A stretch of 64,000 nucleotides of DNA from Aeromicrobium sp. Leaf350 (GCF_916858655.1 NZ_CAKASL010000003.1:434001-498000); one strand, 5' to 3'; shown: positions 16,283 through 24,902, counted from the first letter of the stretch. Translations and numbers: made by a program. Notes: generated from the letters alone by a model not told the origin.

Positions 16283-18457
16283 ATGAGCGCGAACCCCGTC
16301 CGGCTGCAGGCCATCACCGATGTCGAGGCGTACGTCCCGCCCGCTCCCGACTTCAGTCCGGAGGAGGGGCCCGGTGAGATCTTCGGCAGCAACGTCTTCA
16401 GCAAGACGGTGATGCAGAAGCGCCTGCCGAAGTCGATCTTCAAGTCCCTCATGGCCACGATCGAGAAGTCCGAGAAGCTCGACCCGCTGGTCGCCGACGC
16501 GGTCGCCTCGGCGATGAAGGACTGGGCGCTCGAGAAGGGCGCCACGCACTACGCGCACGTGTTCTACCCGCTGACCGGCTTCACGGCCGAGAAGCACGAC
16601 GGCTTCTTCGACCCGGTGGGCGACGGCACGGCGCTGGCCGAGTTCGCGGGCAAGACGCTGGTGCAGGGCGAGCCCGACGCGTCGAGCTTCCCCAACGGCG
16701 GCCTGCGCAACACCTTCGAGGCCCGTGGCTACACCGGCTGGGACGCCACGAGCCCGGCGTACATCCTCGAGAACCCCTACGGCAACACGCTCTGCATCCC
16801 GACGGTGTTCATCTCGATGACGGGCGAGGCCCTCGACCACAAGACGCCGCTGCTGCGGGCGCAGCAGGCGATGGCGATCCACGCCGAGCGCGTGCTCCGG
16901 CTGTTCGGTCACGACCCGGCCGCCGTCGTCTCCTACTGCGGTCCCGAGCAGGAGTACTTCCTGGTCGACCGCCACTTCTTCGTCGCCCGTCCCGACCTGC
17001 TCAACTCGGGCCGCACGCTGTTCGGCGCCAAGCCGCCGAAGGGCCAGGAGTTCGACGACCACTACTTCGGTGCCATTCCGGCCCGCGTGCTCGCCTTCAT
17101 GGCCGACACCGAGCGCGAGCTCTTCAAGCTCGGCATCCCCGCCAAGACGCGTCACAACGAGGTGGCCCCCGGTCAGTTCGAGGTCGCCCCGATGTTCGAG
17201 GCCGCCAACGTCGGCGCCGACCACCAGCAGCTGCTCATGACGACGTTCAAGACCATCGCGCGCAAGCACGGCATGGAGTGTCTGTTCCACGAGAAGCCCT
17301 TCGAGGGCGTCAACGGCTCGGGCAAGCACGTCAACTTCTCGCTCGGCAACGCGACCGAGGGCAACCTGCTGCTGCCGGGCGACACCCCGCACGACAACGC
17401 CCAGTTCCTCGTGTTCTGCGCGGCCGTGATCCGGGCCGTGCACCAGTACGGCGGGCTGCTGCGCGCCTCGGTCGCGTCGGCGTCCAACGACCACCGCCTG
17501 GGCGCCAACGAGGCCCCGCCGGCGATCATCTCGATCTTCCTGGGCGACCAGCTCGCCGGCGTGTTCGAGCAGCTCGCGAAGGGGCCGGCGACGTCCTCCA
17601 AGGGCCGTGGCACCCTGCAGATCGGCGTCGACACCCTGCCGGAGCTGCCGACCGACCCGGGCGACCGCAACCGCACCAGCCCGTTCGCGTTCACCGGCAA
17701 CCGCTTCGAGTTCCGCGCGCCGGGCTCGCTGCAGTCGGTGGCGGGGCCGATGACCACGATCAACGCGATCATGGCCGAGGCGCTCGACCACATCGCGACC
17801 AAGCTGGAGACCGCCGTCGAGCTCGGCGCGGAGTTCAACACCGCCGTGCAGGAGCTGCTGACCGAGCTCATCACCGAGCACGGGTCGGCCGTCTTCAACG
17901 GCAACGGCTACTCCGACGAGTGGCAGGCGGAGGCCGCCGAGCGTGGGCTGCCGAACCTCCGCACGACGCTCGACGCCCTGCCCGAGCTGATCTCGGAGCC
18001 CGCGGTGCAGCTGTTCGAGCGCTACGGGATCTTCAGCGAGAGCGAGTCGCACAGCCGCTACGAGATCGGGCTCGAGCACTACACGCAGAGCATCATGGTC
18101 GAGGCGCTCTCGACCCTCGAGATCGGTCAGACGTCGGTGCTCCCGGCGGCCGTGCGCTACCAGACCGAGCTCGCGACCAACGTCGCCGCGTTGAAGGCCG
18201 TGGGCGTCGACGCCGACATGGACCTGCTCGAGGAGGTCTCGGCGATGATCACCGACCTGCGCACCGGCATCGGCGCCCTGCGAACGGCGATCCACGCCGG
18301 GCACGCCGAGGACGCGCTCGGTGAGGCCACGCACGCCCAGACCGCGCTGCTGCCGGCGATGGCGGTCGTGCGGGCGGCCGCCGACGGCCTCGAGGCCGCC
18401 GTCGCGGACGACCTCTGGCCGCTGCCGACCTACCAGGAGATGCTCTACATCCTCTGA
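16283..18457 (+). CDS. Glutamine synthetase type III
   Basis: A 724-residue GSIII (GlnN-type) enzyme, the large class of about 700 residues that forms dodecamers and makes glutamine from glutamate, ammonia and ATP. The N-terminus has the GSIII-specific [19 protein letters not shown]. The catalytic core contains [42 protein letters not shown], the ATP-site [42 protein letters not shown] and [10 protein letters not shown]. It starts at ATG 16283 and is monocistronic, closed by a strong hairpin. Most actinobacteria rely on GSI, so this is probably an additional enzyme. Confidence 0.93.
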   Translation: MSANPVRLQAITDVEAYVPPAPDFSPEEGPGEIFGSNVFSKTVMQKRLPKSIFKSLMATIEKSEKLDPLVADAVASAMKDWALEKGATHYAHVFYPLTGFTAEKHDGFFDPVGDGTALAEFAGKTLVQGEPDASSFPNGGLRNTFEARGYTGWDATSPAYILENPYGNTLCIPTVFISMTGEALDHKTPLLRAQQAMAIHAERVLRLFGHDPAAVVSYCGPEQEYFLVDRHFFVARPDLLNSGRTLFGAKPPKGQEFDDHYFGAIPARVLAFMADTERELFKLGIPAKTRHNEVAPGQFEVAPMFEAANVGADHQQLLMTTFKTIARKHGMECLFHEKPFEGVNGSGKHVNFSLGNATEGNLLLPGDTPHDNAQFLVFCAAVIRAVHQYGGLLRASVASASNDHRLGANEAPPAIISIFLGDQLAGVFEQLAKGPATSSKGRGTLQIGVDTLPELPTDPGDRNRTSPFAFTGNRFEFRAPGSLQSVAGPMTTINAIMAEALDHIATKLETAVELGAEFNTAVQELLTELITEHGSAVFNGNGYSDEWQAEAAERGLPNLRTTLDALPELISEPAVQLFERYGIFSESESHSRYEIGLEHYTQSIMVEALSTLEIGQTSVLPAAVRYQTELATNVAALKAVGVDADMDLLEEVSAMITDLRTGIGALRTAIHAGHAEDALGEATHAQTALLPAMAVVRAAADGLEAAVADDLWPLPTYQEMLYIL

Positions 18458-18464
18458 GACGCCG

Positions 18465-18500
18465 CACGCTGCCGGCGCGTCACGACGCGCCGGTAGCGTG
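18465..18500 (+). terminator. Terminator hairpin after glutamine synthetase III
   Basis: CACGCTGCCGGCGCGTC (18465-18481) pairs with GACGCGCCGGTAGCGTG (18484-18500) with one internal mismatch, 8 bp after the glutamine synthetase stop. There is no U-tract, which is usual in high-GC actinobacteria. Confidence 0.7.
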
Positions 18501-18506
18501 GGGTGC

Positions 18507-19187
18507 ATGAAGGCCACGCTGTTCGTCGACGTCACCGATCCGTGGTCCTTCATCGGCGCCACGCGGTTCACTCGGGCCGCCGCGACGTACACGATCCTCA
18601 CGGGCGAGCCGGTCCGCACCACCCTGCGCGCGCACCTGCTGGAGCCCGACGTGGTCTCGAGCGGCCGCCCACTGATGTCGGCGCTCGCCGAGCGTCTCGG
18701 CGGCGCCGACAAGGCCGAGCTGCTCAACATCCGGGTCACCGGCGCCGCCCGCATCACCGGCATCGACCTGAACTTCGAGGACGCCGTCGAGGCCAACTCC
18801 TTCGACGCCTGGCGCCTGCTCACGTGGGCCGACGAGGCCGGCCCGGGGGTGCAGTTCGACCTCGCGCAGCAGCTGTGGCGCGCCCACCTGCTGGAGGGCG
18901 CCGACATCGCCGACCACCTCGTGCTCGCGACGCGGGCCGCGCTGGTCGGGCTCCACCTCGAGACGGCGGAGGCTCTGCTCGCCAGCACCGAGTACGCCGA
19001 CGCCGTGCACGCACAGCACGCCGCCTCGCTCGAGATCGGGGCGCTCGACGTCGGCTTCGACCAGCTGCCGGCCATCGTGGTCGACGACGAGTGGTCGCTC
19101 TCGGGCGTGCACTCCCAGCACGACTACGTCCAGTCGCTCGAGCGCGTGCGCAACGAGCGCGGCGAGCCCTGGCCCGAGAGCCGCTAG
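18507..19187 (+). CDS. DsbA-fold (FrnE-like) protein lacking the CxxC active site
   Basis: A 226-residue thioredoxin-fold protein. The N-terminus FVDVTDPWSFIG aligns with the FrnE/DsbA motif (CPWCYIG), but both cysteines are replaced (Asp11 and Ser14). The remaining layout fits DsbA-like or 2-hydroxychromene-2-carboxylate isomerase-like proteins: a helical insert and, near the end, a cis-proline-like loop in FDQLPAIVVDDEWSLSGVHS. No signal peptide, so cytoplasmic. Without CxxC it cannot do dithiol redox chemistry; a glutathione- or mycothiol-S-transferase-like role is possible. It starts at ATG 18507 and stands alone. Confidence 0.75.
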   Translation: MKATLFVDVTDPWSFIGATRFTRAAATYTILTGEPVRTTLRAHLLEPDVVSSGRPLMSALAERLGGADKAELLNIRVTGAARITGIDLNFEDAVEANSFDAWRLLTWADEAGPGVQFDLAQQLWRAHLLEGADIADHLVLATRAALVGLHLETAEALLASTEYADAVHAQHAASLEIGALDVGFDQLPAIVVDDEWSLSGVHSQHDYVQSLERVRNERGEPWPESR

Positions 19188-19267
19188 GAGGCCCTCGCTC
19201 TCACGCAGGCCCCGGGCTAACCCGCCGCTACGTTCCGAAGCACGGGTATCGCTCGAGGGGGACTGTC

Positions 19268-20101
19268 ATGGAGACGCAATCGCACAGCTATTCCTGGGTA
19301 GCCGCCGTGCTGGCATCGGCACTGGTGGTCACCCTTCTCGGCGGGGGTGATGCTTCGGCAGAAACGGAGTCGCCGTCGCCGGCAGCCGAAGCCGTCGAGA
19401 GCGTGGGCGCAGAGCCTGCTGCGGTGAACGATCTGGCGGTACTCCCATCCTCGTCTGACGCCACCGCGATCGTTGGGGTGCCCGGCGCTGTGCTCGAGAT
19501 CTCGGTCGAGGCCGGCCAGCGCGTCGAGGGGACGGCCGGGTCGGTTTCTCAGACGTTCGAAGGTACTGGGCCCGACACCCTGGTCACGGTGGAGTCGACT
19601 GAGGCCGGTCTTCGGGTACTCAACCAGATCGATTCGGTGGAGTCGCCGATGGAGTTCGAGGTCAACGTCGGGGGCGATGTCGCTTCCCTCGAGGTTCAAC
19701 TCGACGGGTCTGTCGCGGTGCTGGCCGCGGACGGCAGAGTGCTTGGTGTCTCAGAGGCGCCGTGGGCTGTTGATGCAGACGGCATCGATGTACCGACGAG
19801 ATATGAGGTGAGAGGCACGACGCTCGTCCAGGTCGTTGAGCACCGCGCTGACGGAGTTGCATATCCGGTCGTCGCGGACCCTGACTTCATCTACCTCGCG
19901 CGGTGCGGTGCCGCCATCGGAATCTTCGTAGCGAGTAATGGCAACCTAGTGGGAAAGATCGCGAAGGTGATCGGCAACGCTGCAAAGTTCTACAAGGTGT
20001 TGAAGCAGTACAAGTCGAAGGCGAATGCGGTCCGAGCCATCGCCTACGAGCTCTCCGGAGCGAAGGGAGTCGACGAGGTCGTGTCGACGTGCTGGCCGTA
20101 A
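19268..20101 (+). CDS. Secreted precursor-like protein with PVVADPD motif and cationic C-terminal domain
   Basis: A 277-residue protein of unknown function. Residues 1-32 are a signal peptide with likely cleavage after GDASA. The next 170 residues are acidic and beta-rich (VPGAVLEISVEAGQRVEG, VTVESTEAGLRVLNQI). A YPVVADPD motif near residue 200 precedes a 67-residue tail with eight lysines, a hydrophobic stretch, and two cysteines (about residues 213 and 275) near its ends. Many actinobacterial secreted proteins share the PVVADP motif. Codon use is less GC-extreme than its neighbours. The ATG has a purine-rich leader (GAGGGGGA). Two membrane-protein genes follow almost without gaps. Confidence 0.75.
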   Translation: METQSHSYSWVAAVLASALVVTLLGGGDASAETESPSPAAEAVESVGAEPAAVNDLAVLPSSSDATAIVGVPGAVLEISVEAGQRVEGTAGSVSQTFEGTGPDTLVTVESTEAGLRVLNQIDSVESPMEFEVNVGGDVASLEVQLDGSVAVLAADGRVLGVSEAPWAVDADGIDVPTRYEVRGTTLVQVVEHRADGVAYPVVADPDFIYLARCGAAIGIFVASNGNLVGKIAKVIGNAAKFYKVLKQYKSKANAVRAIAYELSGAKGVDEVVSTCWP

Positions 20102-20610
20102 ATGGCGCCACTCGTGCAGGCCGCCGCCGGTTCCGGCGCTCGGCCTACTGTGCGACGTTCGCGCTGGCTGGTTTCCTCGACGTGTTGCTGTGCTCGCGGC
20201 TCTTCGCACATGCCGACGCCGTGAAATCTCTGTCCTGGGGTGTTGCGGGTGCTGCTGGCTACGCCTTGACCTATCTACTCATCCACGTGACTGCCGTCTC
20301 GCTGGGTGTAGATCCCGATCCGGCCTTCGAGCCAGAATCTGACACCGAGCCGGGCCATGAAGAGGACGTGCCGTGGTGGTCCGACCTGGGGTGGAAGGCG
20401 CTAGCCGGTCTTCTGGTGATGGGAGCAGTCGTCGCTCTCTTCGCCGCATTCGTCGTCAAGACGATCGTGGTCGTCCTGGTGTTCGCAGCCTTCACCGCCC
20501 CCTCATTCGGCGAGGTCGTTCTCGTGATCGTCGCGAGTGGAGCACTGCAGATGCTGGCTCAGCACTACATCGTCGATCCGATCGCGGCGCGGCACGGCAT
20601 CGCTCTCTGA
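20089..20610 (+). CDS. Small polytopic membrane protein, unknown
   Basis: A 173-residue membrane protein with about four hydrophobic segments: FALAGFLDVLLCSRLF, SWGVAGAAGYALTYLLIHVTAV, LAGLLVMGAVVALFAAFVVKTIVVVLVFAAF and VVLVIVASGALQMLA. An acidic loop (PDPAFEPESDTEPGHEED) sits between segments 2 and 3. The GTG start at 20089 overlaps the secreted-protein gene by 13 bp, so the two are probably co-translated. I do not recognise the family. Immunity to, or export and anchoring of, the upstream product is conceivable but unproven. Confidence 0.7.
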   Translation: MLAVNGATRAGRRRFRRSAYCATFALAGFLDVLLCSRLFAHADAVKSLSWGVAGAAGYALTYLLIHVTAVSLGVDPDPAFEPESDTEPGHEEDVPWWSDLGWKALAGLLVMGAVVALFAAFVVKTIVVVLVFAAFTAPSFGEVVLVIVASGALQMLAQHYIVDPIAARHGIAL

Positions 20611-20614
20611 CGTC

Positions 20615-21097
20615 GTGACAGCGGACCGCCTAGCCGTCACGCGCGCCGGTGTCCTGTGGCTGATCACCGTGGCGACGACGCTCGAGCTGTTGACGCCTCT
20701 CCCACGGGAGGCAGGCCTCGTCGTCGCGATCGGTGCCGCTGTTGCGGCGTGCACCCTTCGCTGGTGGCTACGGCCCTTGGGGCACGAGAGCGCGACGGCC
20801 TCGTGCCCGGTGCCCGATCCCGACATCCCGTATCTGCAGCGGAGCGGGTCCGGCTGGCGCAACGTCGGACTGCGGGTGGCCGCGTGGTGCGCGATGTCGA
20901 TCGTGGCGGTCGGGCTCGTCCTGGCGCTCTGTGCGCCGTACCTGCTCGTCGTGACGGCGATCTGGCTGATCGACGGCTCAGCCTCCTCGGGCCGACTCGG
21001 CCTCGTCGTCGCGATCGTCGTGGTGTGCCGAATGCTGGTCTTCGCCGCTGAGCGCATCCTGCTCCGAGGCGCTCGCGTCCGGGGGTTCACGGGGTGA
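20615..21097 (+). CDS. Small polytopic membrane protein, unknown
   Basis: A 160-residue protein with about four hydrophobic segments (VLWLITVATTLELLTPL, GLVVAIGAAVAACTLRWWL, LRVAAWCAMSIVAVGLVLALCAPYLLVVTAIWLI and LGLVVAIVVVCRMLVFAA). A short polar loop, PDPDIPYLQRSGSGWRN, separates segments 2 and 3. GTG 20615 begins 4 bp after the previous stop, so it is the third gene of the same unit. No recognised family. It ends 25 bp before gpmA, which may be read through from this unit or have its own promoter. Confidence 0.68.
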   Translation: MTADRLAVTRAGVLWLITVATTLELLTPLPREAGLVVAIGAAVAACTLRWWLRPLGHESATASCPVPDPDIPYLQRSGSGWRNVGLRVAAWCAMSIVAVGLVLALCAPYLLVVTAIWLIDGSASSGRLGLVVAIVVVCRMLVFAAERILLRGARVRGFTG

Positions 21098-21122
21098 GCG
21101 ACGGCGTAGGTAGTCTCGCTCC

Positions 21123-21869
21123 ATGACTTACACGCTCGTCCTGCTGCGCCACGGGCACAGCGAGTGGAACGCCAAGAACCTGTTCACCGGATGGGTCGAC
21201 GTCGACCTCAACGAGCAGGGCGTCGAGGAGGCGGGCCGCGGCGCGACGCTGCTGGCCGACGCGGGCATCGCCCCCGACGTGTCGCACACGTCGCTGCTGC
21301 GCCGCGCCATCCGCACCTCGCAGATCGTGCTCGACGGCATCGATCGTCACTGGATCCCGGTCAAGCGCTCGTGGCGCCTCAACGAGCGGCACTATGGTGC
21401 GCTGCAGGGCAAGGACAAGAAGGCCACCCTCGCGGAGTTCGGCGAGGAGCAGTTCATGACCTGGCGCCGCTCGTACACGACGCCCCCGCCGGCCCTGGCC
21501 GACGACTCGGAGTTCAGCCAGGCCGCCGACCCCCGCTACGCGGCGCTGCCCGACGAGCTGCTGCCGCGCACCGAGTGCCTGGCCGACGTGCTCGACCGGA
21601 TGCTGCCCTACTGGTACGACGAGATCGTGCCCGACCTGCTCGACGGCCGCACCGTGCTGGTGACGGCGCACGGCAACTCGCTGCGCGCGCTCGTCAAGCA
21701 CCTCGACGGCCTCGGCGAGGACGACGTCGTGGGCCTCAACATCCCGACCGGCATCCCGCTCGTCTACCAGCTCGACGCCGACCTGCGTCCGACCGTGCCC
21801 GGCGGCGAGTACCTCGACCCCGCCGCGGCGGCCGACGCCATCGCTGCCGTCGCGAACCAGGGCCGTTAG
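21123..21869 (+). CDS. gpmA: 2,3-bisphosphoglycerate-dependent phosphoglycerate mutase
   Basis: A 248-residue dPGM that interconverts 3- and 2-phosphoglycerate in glycolysis. The phosphorylated histidine is in [10 protein letters not shown] (H10), followed by [14 protein letters not shown] and [12 protein letters not shown]. The second catalytic His is in [15 protein letters not shown], and the substrate loop is [17 protein letters not shown]. Length is normal. It corresponds to gpm1 (Rv0489), which in M. tuberculosis lies between mshA-Rv0487 and senX3-regX3; here those flanks are separated by an insertion on the mshA side. Confidence 0.97.
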   Translation: MTYTLVLLRHGHSEWNAKNLFTGWVDVDLNEQGVEEAGRGATLLADAGIAPDVSHTSLLRRAIRTSQIVLDGIDRHWIPVKRSWRLNERHYGALQGKDKKATLAEFGEEQFMTWRRSYTTPPPALADDSEFSQAADPRYAALPDELLPRTECLADVLDRMLPYWYDEIVPDLLDGRTVLVTAHGNSLRALVKHLDGLGEDDVVGLNIPTGIPLVYQLDADLRPTVPGGEYLDPAAAADAIAAVANQGR

Positions 21870-21875
21870 GCCTCG

Positions 21876-22217
21876 GTGCCCACCGTGGTGCAGGACCCGG
21901 ACCTCGTCGCCCGACTTCGCGACTGGTTCGCCGAGCGCGGAGTGGTCGACGAGCGCCGCATGTTCGGAGGGACGACCTTCCTCGACGGCGGCCGGATGTC
22001 GGCGTGCGCCAACTCGCGCGGCGCGTTGATGGTGCGGTGCGACCCGGTGCGCACCGACGAGCTCTGCGCCCAGGAGGGCGTCGAGCCGATGGTGATGCGC
22101 GGCCGCCCCATGAAGGGGTGGCTGCTGGTCGACGCCTCCGTCGTCACCGACGACGCCGCCCTGCACGAGTGGCTCGAGTCAGCCCTCGCCTACGCCCGCA
22201 CCCTGCCCCCGAAGTAG
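21876..22217 (+). CDS. TfoX/Sxy N-terminal domain protein
   Basis: A 113-residue stand-alone TfoX N-terminal domain. Hallmarks: an N-terminal helix LVARLRDWFAERG, then the RRMFGGTTFLDGGRMSACANSRGALMVRC sheet region and MRGRPMKGWLLVD followed by a C-terminal helix. Such short versions are common in actinobacteria; unlike Sxy/TfoX of Gammaproteobacteria they are not linked to competence. It starts at GTG 21876, 6 bp after gpmA, and is probably cotranscribed with it. The function is unknown. Confidence 0.8.
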   Translation: MPTVVQDPDLVARLRDWFAERGVVDERRMFGGTTFLDGGRMSACANSRGALMVRCDPVRTDELCAQEGVEPMVMRGRPMKGWLLVDASVVTDDAALHEWLESALAYARTLPPK

Positions 22218-22231
22218 GGCGGGGCGCCGGC

Positions 22232-22912
22232 TTAGTCGTCCAGCTTGTAGCCGAGTCCGCGGACCGTGGTCAGGGTCACCGGGTTCGCCGGGTCGCGCTC
22301 GATCTTGGCGCGCAGCCGCTTCACGTGGACGTCGAGCGTCTTGGTGTCACCGACGTAGTCGGCGCCCCAGACGCGGTCGATGAGCTGCCCGCGGGTCAGC
22401 ACCCGACCCGGGTTGCGCAGGAAGAACTCCAGCAGCTCGAACTCCTTGAGCGGCAGGCGCACCTCCTCGCCCTCGACGCTGACCAGGTGGCGGTCGACGT
22501 CCATGCGGATGCGGCCGACGTCGAGCGACGCGGTGTCGTCGATCTCGTCGACCGTGCCTCGGCGCAGGACCGCCCGGATGCGCGCCACGAGCTCGCGCGG
22601 CGAGTACGGCTTGGTCACGTAGTCGTCGGCGCCGAGCTCCAGGCCCACGACCTTGTCGACCTCGGTGTCCTTCGCGCTGACCATGATGATCGGCACGGCC
22701 GACGTCTGGCGCAGCTGCCGGCACACCTCGGTGCCCGACAGGCCGGGCAGCATCAGGTCCAGCAGCACGATGTCGGCGCCGCCACGGTCGAACTCCAGCA
22801 GGGCGTCCGGACCCGTCTCGGCGATCGCGACGTCGAAGCCTTCCTTGCGCAGCACGTACGAGAGAGCCTCGCTGTAGCTGGTCTCGTCCTCGACCACCAG
22901 AACTCGGGTCAC
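22232..22912 (-). CDS. regX3: Phosphate-type response regulator RegX3/PhoP
   Basis: A 226-residue OmpR-family response regulator. The receiver domain has VEDE near residue 8, the phosphoacceptor in VLLDLMLPG (D52), and VSAKDTE plus GADDYVTKPYSPREL for the signalling Ser/Thr and Lys. The C-terminal winged helix holds LPLKEFELLEFFLRNPGRVLTR and the final RGLGYKLDD. GTG 22912 directly abuts the senX3 stop (TAAGTG). With SenX3 and the adjacent phoU it controls the phosphate-starvation response, as SenX3-RegX3 and PhoR-PhoP do in other actinobacteria. Confidence 0.95.
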   Translation of the reverse strand: MTRVLVVEDETSYSEALSYVLRKEGFDVAIAETGPDALLEFDRGGADIVLLDLMLPGLSGTEVCRQLRQTSAVPIIMVSAKDTEVDKVVGLELGADDYVTKPYSPRELVARIRAVLRRGTVDEIDDTASLDVGRIRMDVDRHLVSVEGEEVRLPLKEFELLEFFLRNPGRVLTRGQLIDRVWGADYVGDTKTLDVHVKRLRAKIERDPANPVTLTTVRGLGYKLDD

Positions 22913-24049
22913 TTACTTCTCCTCATCGATCTCGGGGTCGAACGCCGGGAGCACCAACGTGAACGTGGAACCGAGTCCAGGTTCGCTCCAGACCTCGACG
23001 GAACCGCCGTTGCTGGCGGCGACGTGCTTGACGATGGACAGGCCGAGGCCCGTCCCTCCCGTCGACCGCGCACGGGCGGGGTCGACGCGGTAGAAGCGCT
23101 CGAAGATGCGCTCCAGCTCGGAGGCGGGGATGCCCACGCCGTTGTCTGACACCGTGATCTTCACGTCGTCCTCGACCCGCTTGGCGGAGACCGCGACGCG
23201 GGACTGCTCGGGGGAGTAGGTCACGGCGTTCTCGACCAGGTTGCTCACGGCGGCGTGCAGCTGGGCGCGGTCGCCGTGCACGAACAGGTCGCCGTCGATG
23301 CTCGAGCGCAGGCTGATGGCCTTGGACTCGGCCTCGGTCATCGAGTGCTCGCACGCCTCGGCGACGAGCTCGCCGACCTTGATCGTGACCGCGTCCTCGC
23401 TCAACGTGTCGGCCTGGAGGCGGGAGAGGTCGATGATCTGCTGGACGAGCCGGGTGAGGCGCTCGGCCTCGTCGCCCATCCGACCCGAGAACCGGGTGAC
23501 GGCCTCGGGGTCGTCGGTCGCCTCGCCCACGGCCTCGGCCAGCAGCTTGATCGCCCCGATCGGGGTCTTCAGCTCGTGGCTCACGTTGGCGACGAAGTCG
23601 CGGCGGATCATGTCGAGACGTTGGGCCTGCGTGCGGTCCTCGGCGAGCACGAGCATGAGGCGCGAGGTCAGCGGAGCGACCCGGGCGTGCACCTGCAGCG
23701 GCGCGGAGCGCTTGATCGGGACTTCGACGTCGGCCTCACGGATCTGGCCGTCGCGGCGGACCTGGCGCACCAGCTCGACGAGCGACTCGGGATGCAGCTC
23801 GCCCTCGCGCACGATGCCGAGCGCGACCGCCGGCGCCGACGCCTGCACGACCTCGTCGTCGGTGTCGACGATGACGGCCGAGGAGGCGAGGGAGCGGAGC
23901 ACGGCCTCGGCCCCCGGGGGCACCAGGGGAGCCTCGACCGCCTCGGGCTCGATCTGCCGCTTCTCGTCGGCCTTCCAGATGAAGGTGATCGCGGCGCCGA
24001 GCACGAGGCCGACGGCTCCGGAGAGCACCCAGGCGACTTCTGTGTCCAC
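22913..24049 (-). CDS. senX3: Sensor histidine kinase SenX3/PhoR
   Basis: A 378-residue membrane histidine kinase. One N-terminal helix (VAWVLSGAVGLVLGAAITFIW) is followed by a PAS-like segment (LASSAVIVDTDDEVVQASAPAVALG). The dimerisation domain has the phosphorylated His in FVANVSHELKTPIGAIKLLAEAV (H158 with this start), and the ATPase domain has NLVENAVTYSP, DNGVGIP and GGTGLGLSIVKH. GTG 24049 is preferred because the helix follows at once; an ATG at 24103 adds an unlikely polar leader. Upstream DNA carries GTTCACC repeats typical of PhoP-type binding sites. Confidence 0.93.
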   Translation of the reverse strand: MDTEVAWVLSGAVGLVLGAAITFIWKADEKRQIEPEAVEAPLVPPGAEAVLRSLASSAVIVDTDDEVVQASAPAVALGIVREGELHPESLVELVRQVRRDGQIREADVEVPIKRSAPLQVHARVAPLTSRLMLVLAEDRTQAQRLDMIRRDFVANVSHELKTPIGAIKLLAEAVGEATDDPEAVTRFSGRMGDEAERLTRLVQQIIDLSRLQADTLSEDAVTIKVGELVAEACEHSMTEAESKAISLRSSIDGDLFVHGDRAQLHAAVSNLVENAVTYSPEQSRVAVSAKRVEDDVKITVSDNGVGIPASELERIFERFYRVDPARARSTGGTGLGLSIVKHVAASNGGSVEVWSEPGLGSTFTLVLPAFDPEIDEEK

Positions 24050-24069
24050 ACTCGTGATCGTACGGCGCT

Positions 24070-24165
24070 GTTCACCTGGACCTTGCCTTCCAACCCCCGA
24101 CATCGCGGGGCTTTCTGCGGGCGTTCACGTCTCGTTCACCGGAGGTCGCCCATCGTTCACCGCCT
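24070..24165. promoter_or_regulatory. PHO-box direct repeats between senX3 and phoU
   Basis: Units of about 11 bp starting GTTCAC appear at 24123-24133 (GTTCACGTCTC), 24134-24144 (GTTCACCGGAG) and 24155-24165 (GTTCACCGCCT), with a degenerate unit GTCGCCCATC between. A further GTTCACCTGGA lies at 24070-24080. This matches the direct-repeat units bound by actinobacterial PhoP/RegX3. They lie between the divergent senX3-regX3 and phoU genes, so both are probably autoregulated by phosphate status. Confidence 0.8.
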
Positions 24166-24183
24166 CGGACTAGCCTCGGGGTC

Positions 24184-24834
24184 ATGCGTGATCTCTACTA
24201 CGAGCAGCTCGACGCGATCGTCGACGACATGGTGACCCTCACGGGTTCCGTGCGTCGTGCCGTCGCCGCTGCCACTGCCGCCCTCCTCAACGCCGACGCG
24301 CCGCTCGCCGAGCAGGTCATCGACGGCGACAAGGTCATCGACGAGACCATCGAGGGCATCGAGGAGCGCGCACTGCTGCTCCTCGCCACCCAGCAGCCGG
24401 TCGCGACCGACCTGCGCCAGCTCGTCGCGACCCTGCGCATGCTGACCGACCTCGAGCGCATGGGCGACCTGTCCGTCCACGTCGCCAAGGTCGCTCGCCT
24501 GCGCATGCCCGAGGTCGCCGTGCCGACCAACCTGCAGCCGACCATCATGGCCATGGCCTCGGTCGCCGACCAGATGATCCACGCGGCCTCGCGCATCGTG
24601 GCGAACCGCGACCTCGTCGCCGCCGAGAAGCTCGAGGACACCGACGACGAGATGGACAAGCTCCGCAAGGAGCTGTTCCGCGTGCTCCTCAGCGACAGCT
24701 GGAACCACGGTGTCGAGCCGGCGATCGACCTGGCGCTGCTGGGTCGCTACTACGAGCGCATCGGCGACCACGCCGTCTCGATGGCCCGCCGCGTCGTCTA
24801 CCTCGTCACGGGCGAGGTGCCGTCGCAGGACTGA
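24184..24834 (+). CDS. phoU: Phosphate signalling complex protein PhoU
   Basis: A 216-residue all-helical PhoU with two repeats of the three-helix domain. Typical blocks are MRDLYYEQLDAIVDDMVTL at the start, IDGDKVIDETIEGIEERALLLLATQQPVATDLRQLVATLRM with the metal-binding E-x3-D-type residues, LERMGDLSVHVAKVA, and the C-terminal YYERIGDHAVSMARRVVYLVTGE. It links Pst phosphate uptake to the SenX3-type kinase. Start at ATG 24184, right after the PHO-box repeats; divergent from senX3, as in Streptomyces phoU-phoR-phoP. Confidence 0.95.
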   Translation: MRDLYYEQLDAIVDDMVTLTGSVRRAVAAATAALLNADAPLAEQVIDGDKVIDETIEGIEERALLLLATQQPVATDLRQLVATLRMLTDLERMGDLSVHVAKVARLRMPEVAVPTNLQPTIMAMASVADQMIHAASRIVANRDLVAAEKLEDTDDEMDKLRKELFRVLLSDSWNHGVEPAIDLALLGRYYERIGDHAVSMARRVVYLVTGEVPSQD

Positions 24835-24843
24835 GCCGCCCTC

Positions 24844-24890
24844 ACGTCGAAGGGCCCCGGCCAGGAGATCTGGTCGGGGCCCTTCGACGT
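24844..24890. terminator. Two-way terminator hairpin between phoU and the lipoprotein gene
   Basis: ACGTCGAAGGGCCCCG (24844-24859) and its exact inverse (24875-24890) form a perfect 16-bp stem with a 15-base loop, 9 bp after the phoU stop and 12 bp from the convergent lipoprotein stop. Confidence 0.88.
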
Positions 24891-24902
24891 TGCTGGGACG
24901 AC

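Noticed and set aside
16142..19075. Very long minus-strand open frame (977 codons) opposite glutamine synthetase III
   Set aside because: It is a shadow in very high-GC DNA, where stop codons are rare; its composition is Arg/Val/Asp-rich with no recognisable motif, while the plus strand encodes clear GSIII motifs.
3485..21122. Prophage or integrative element
   Set aside because: No integrase, transposase, phage structural gene, attachment-site duplication or tRNA at either edge; only gene content and synteny suggest insertion.
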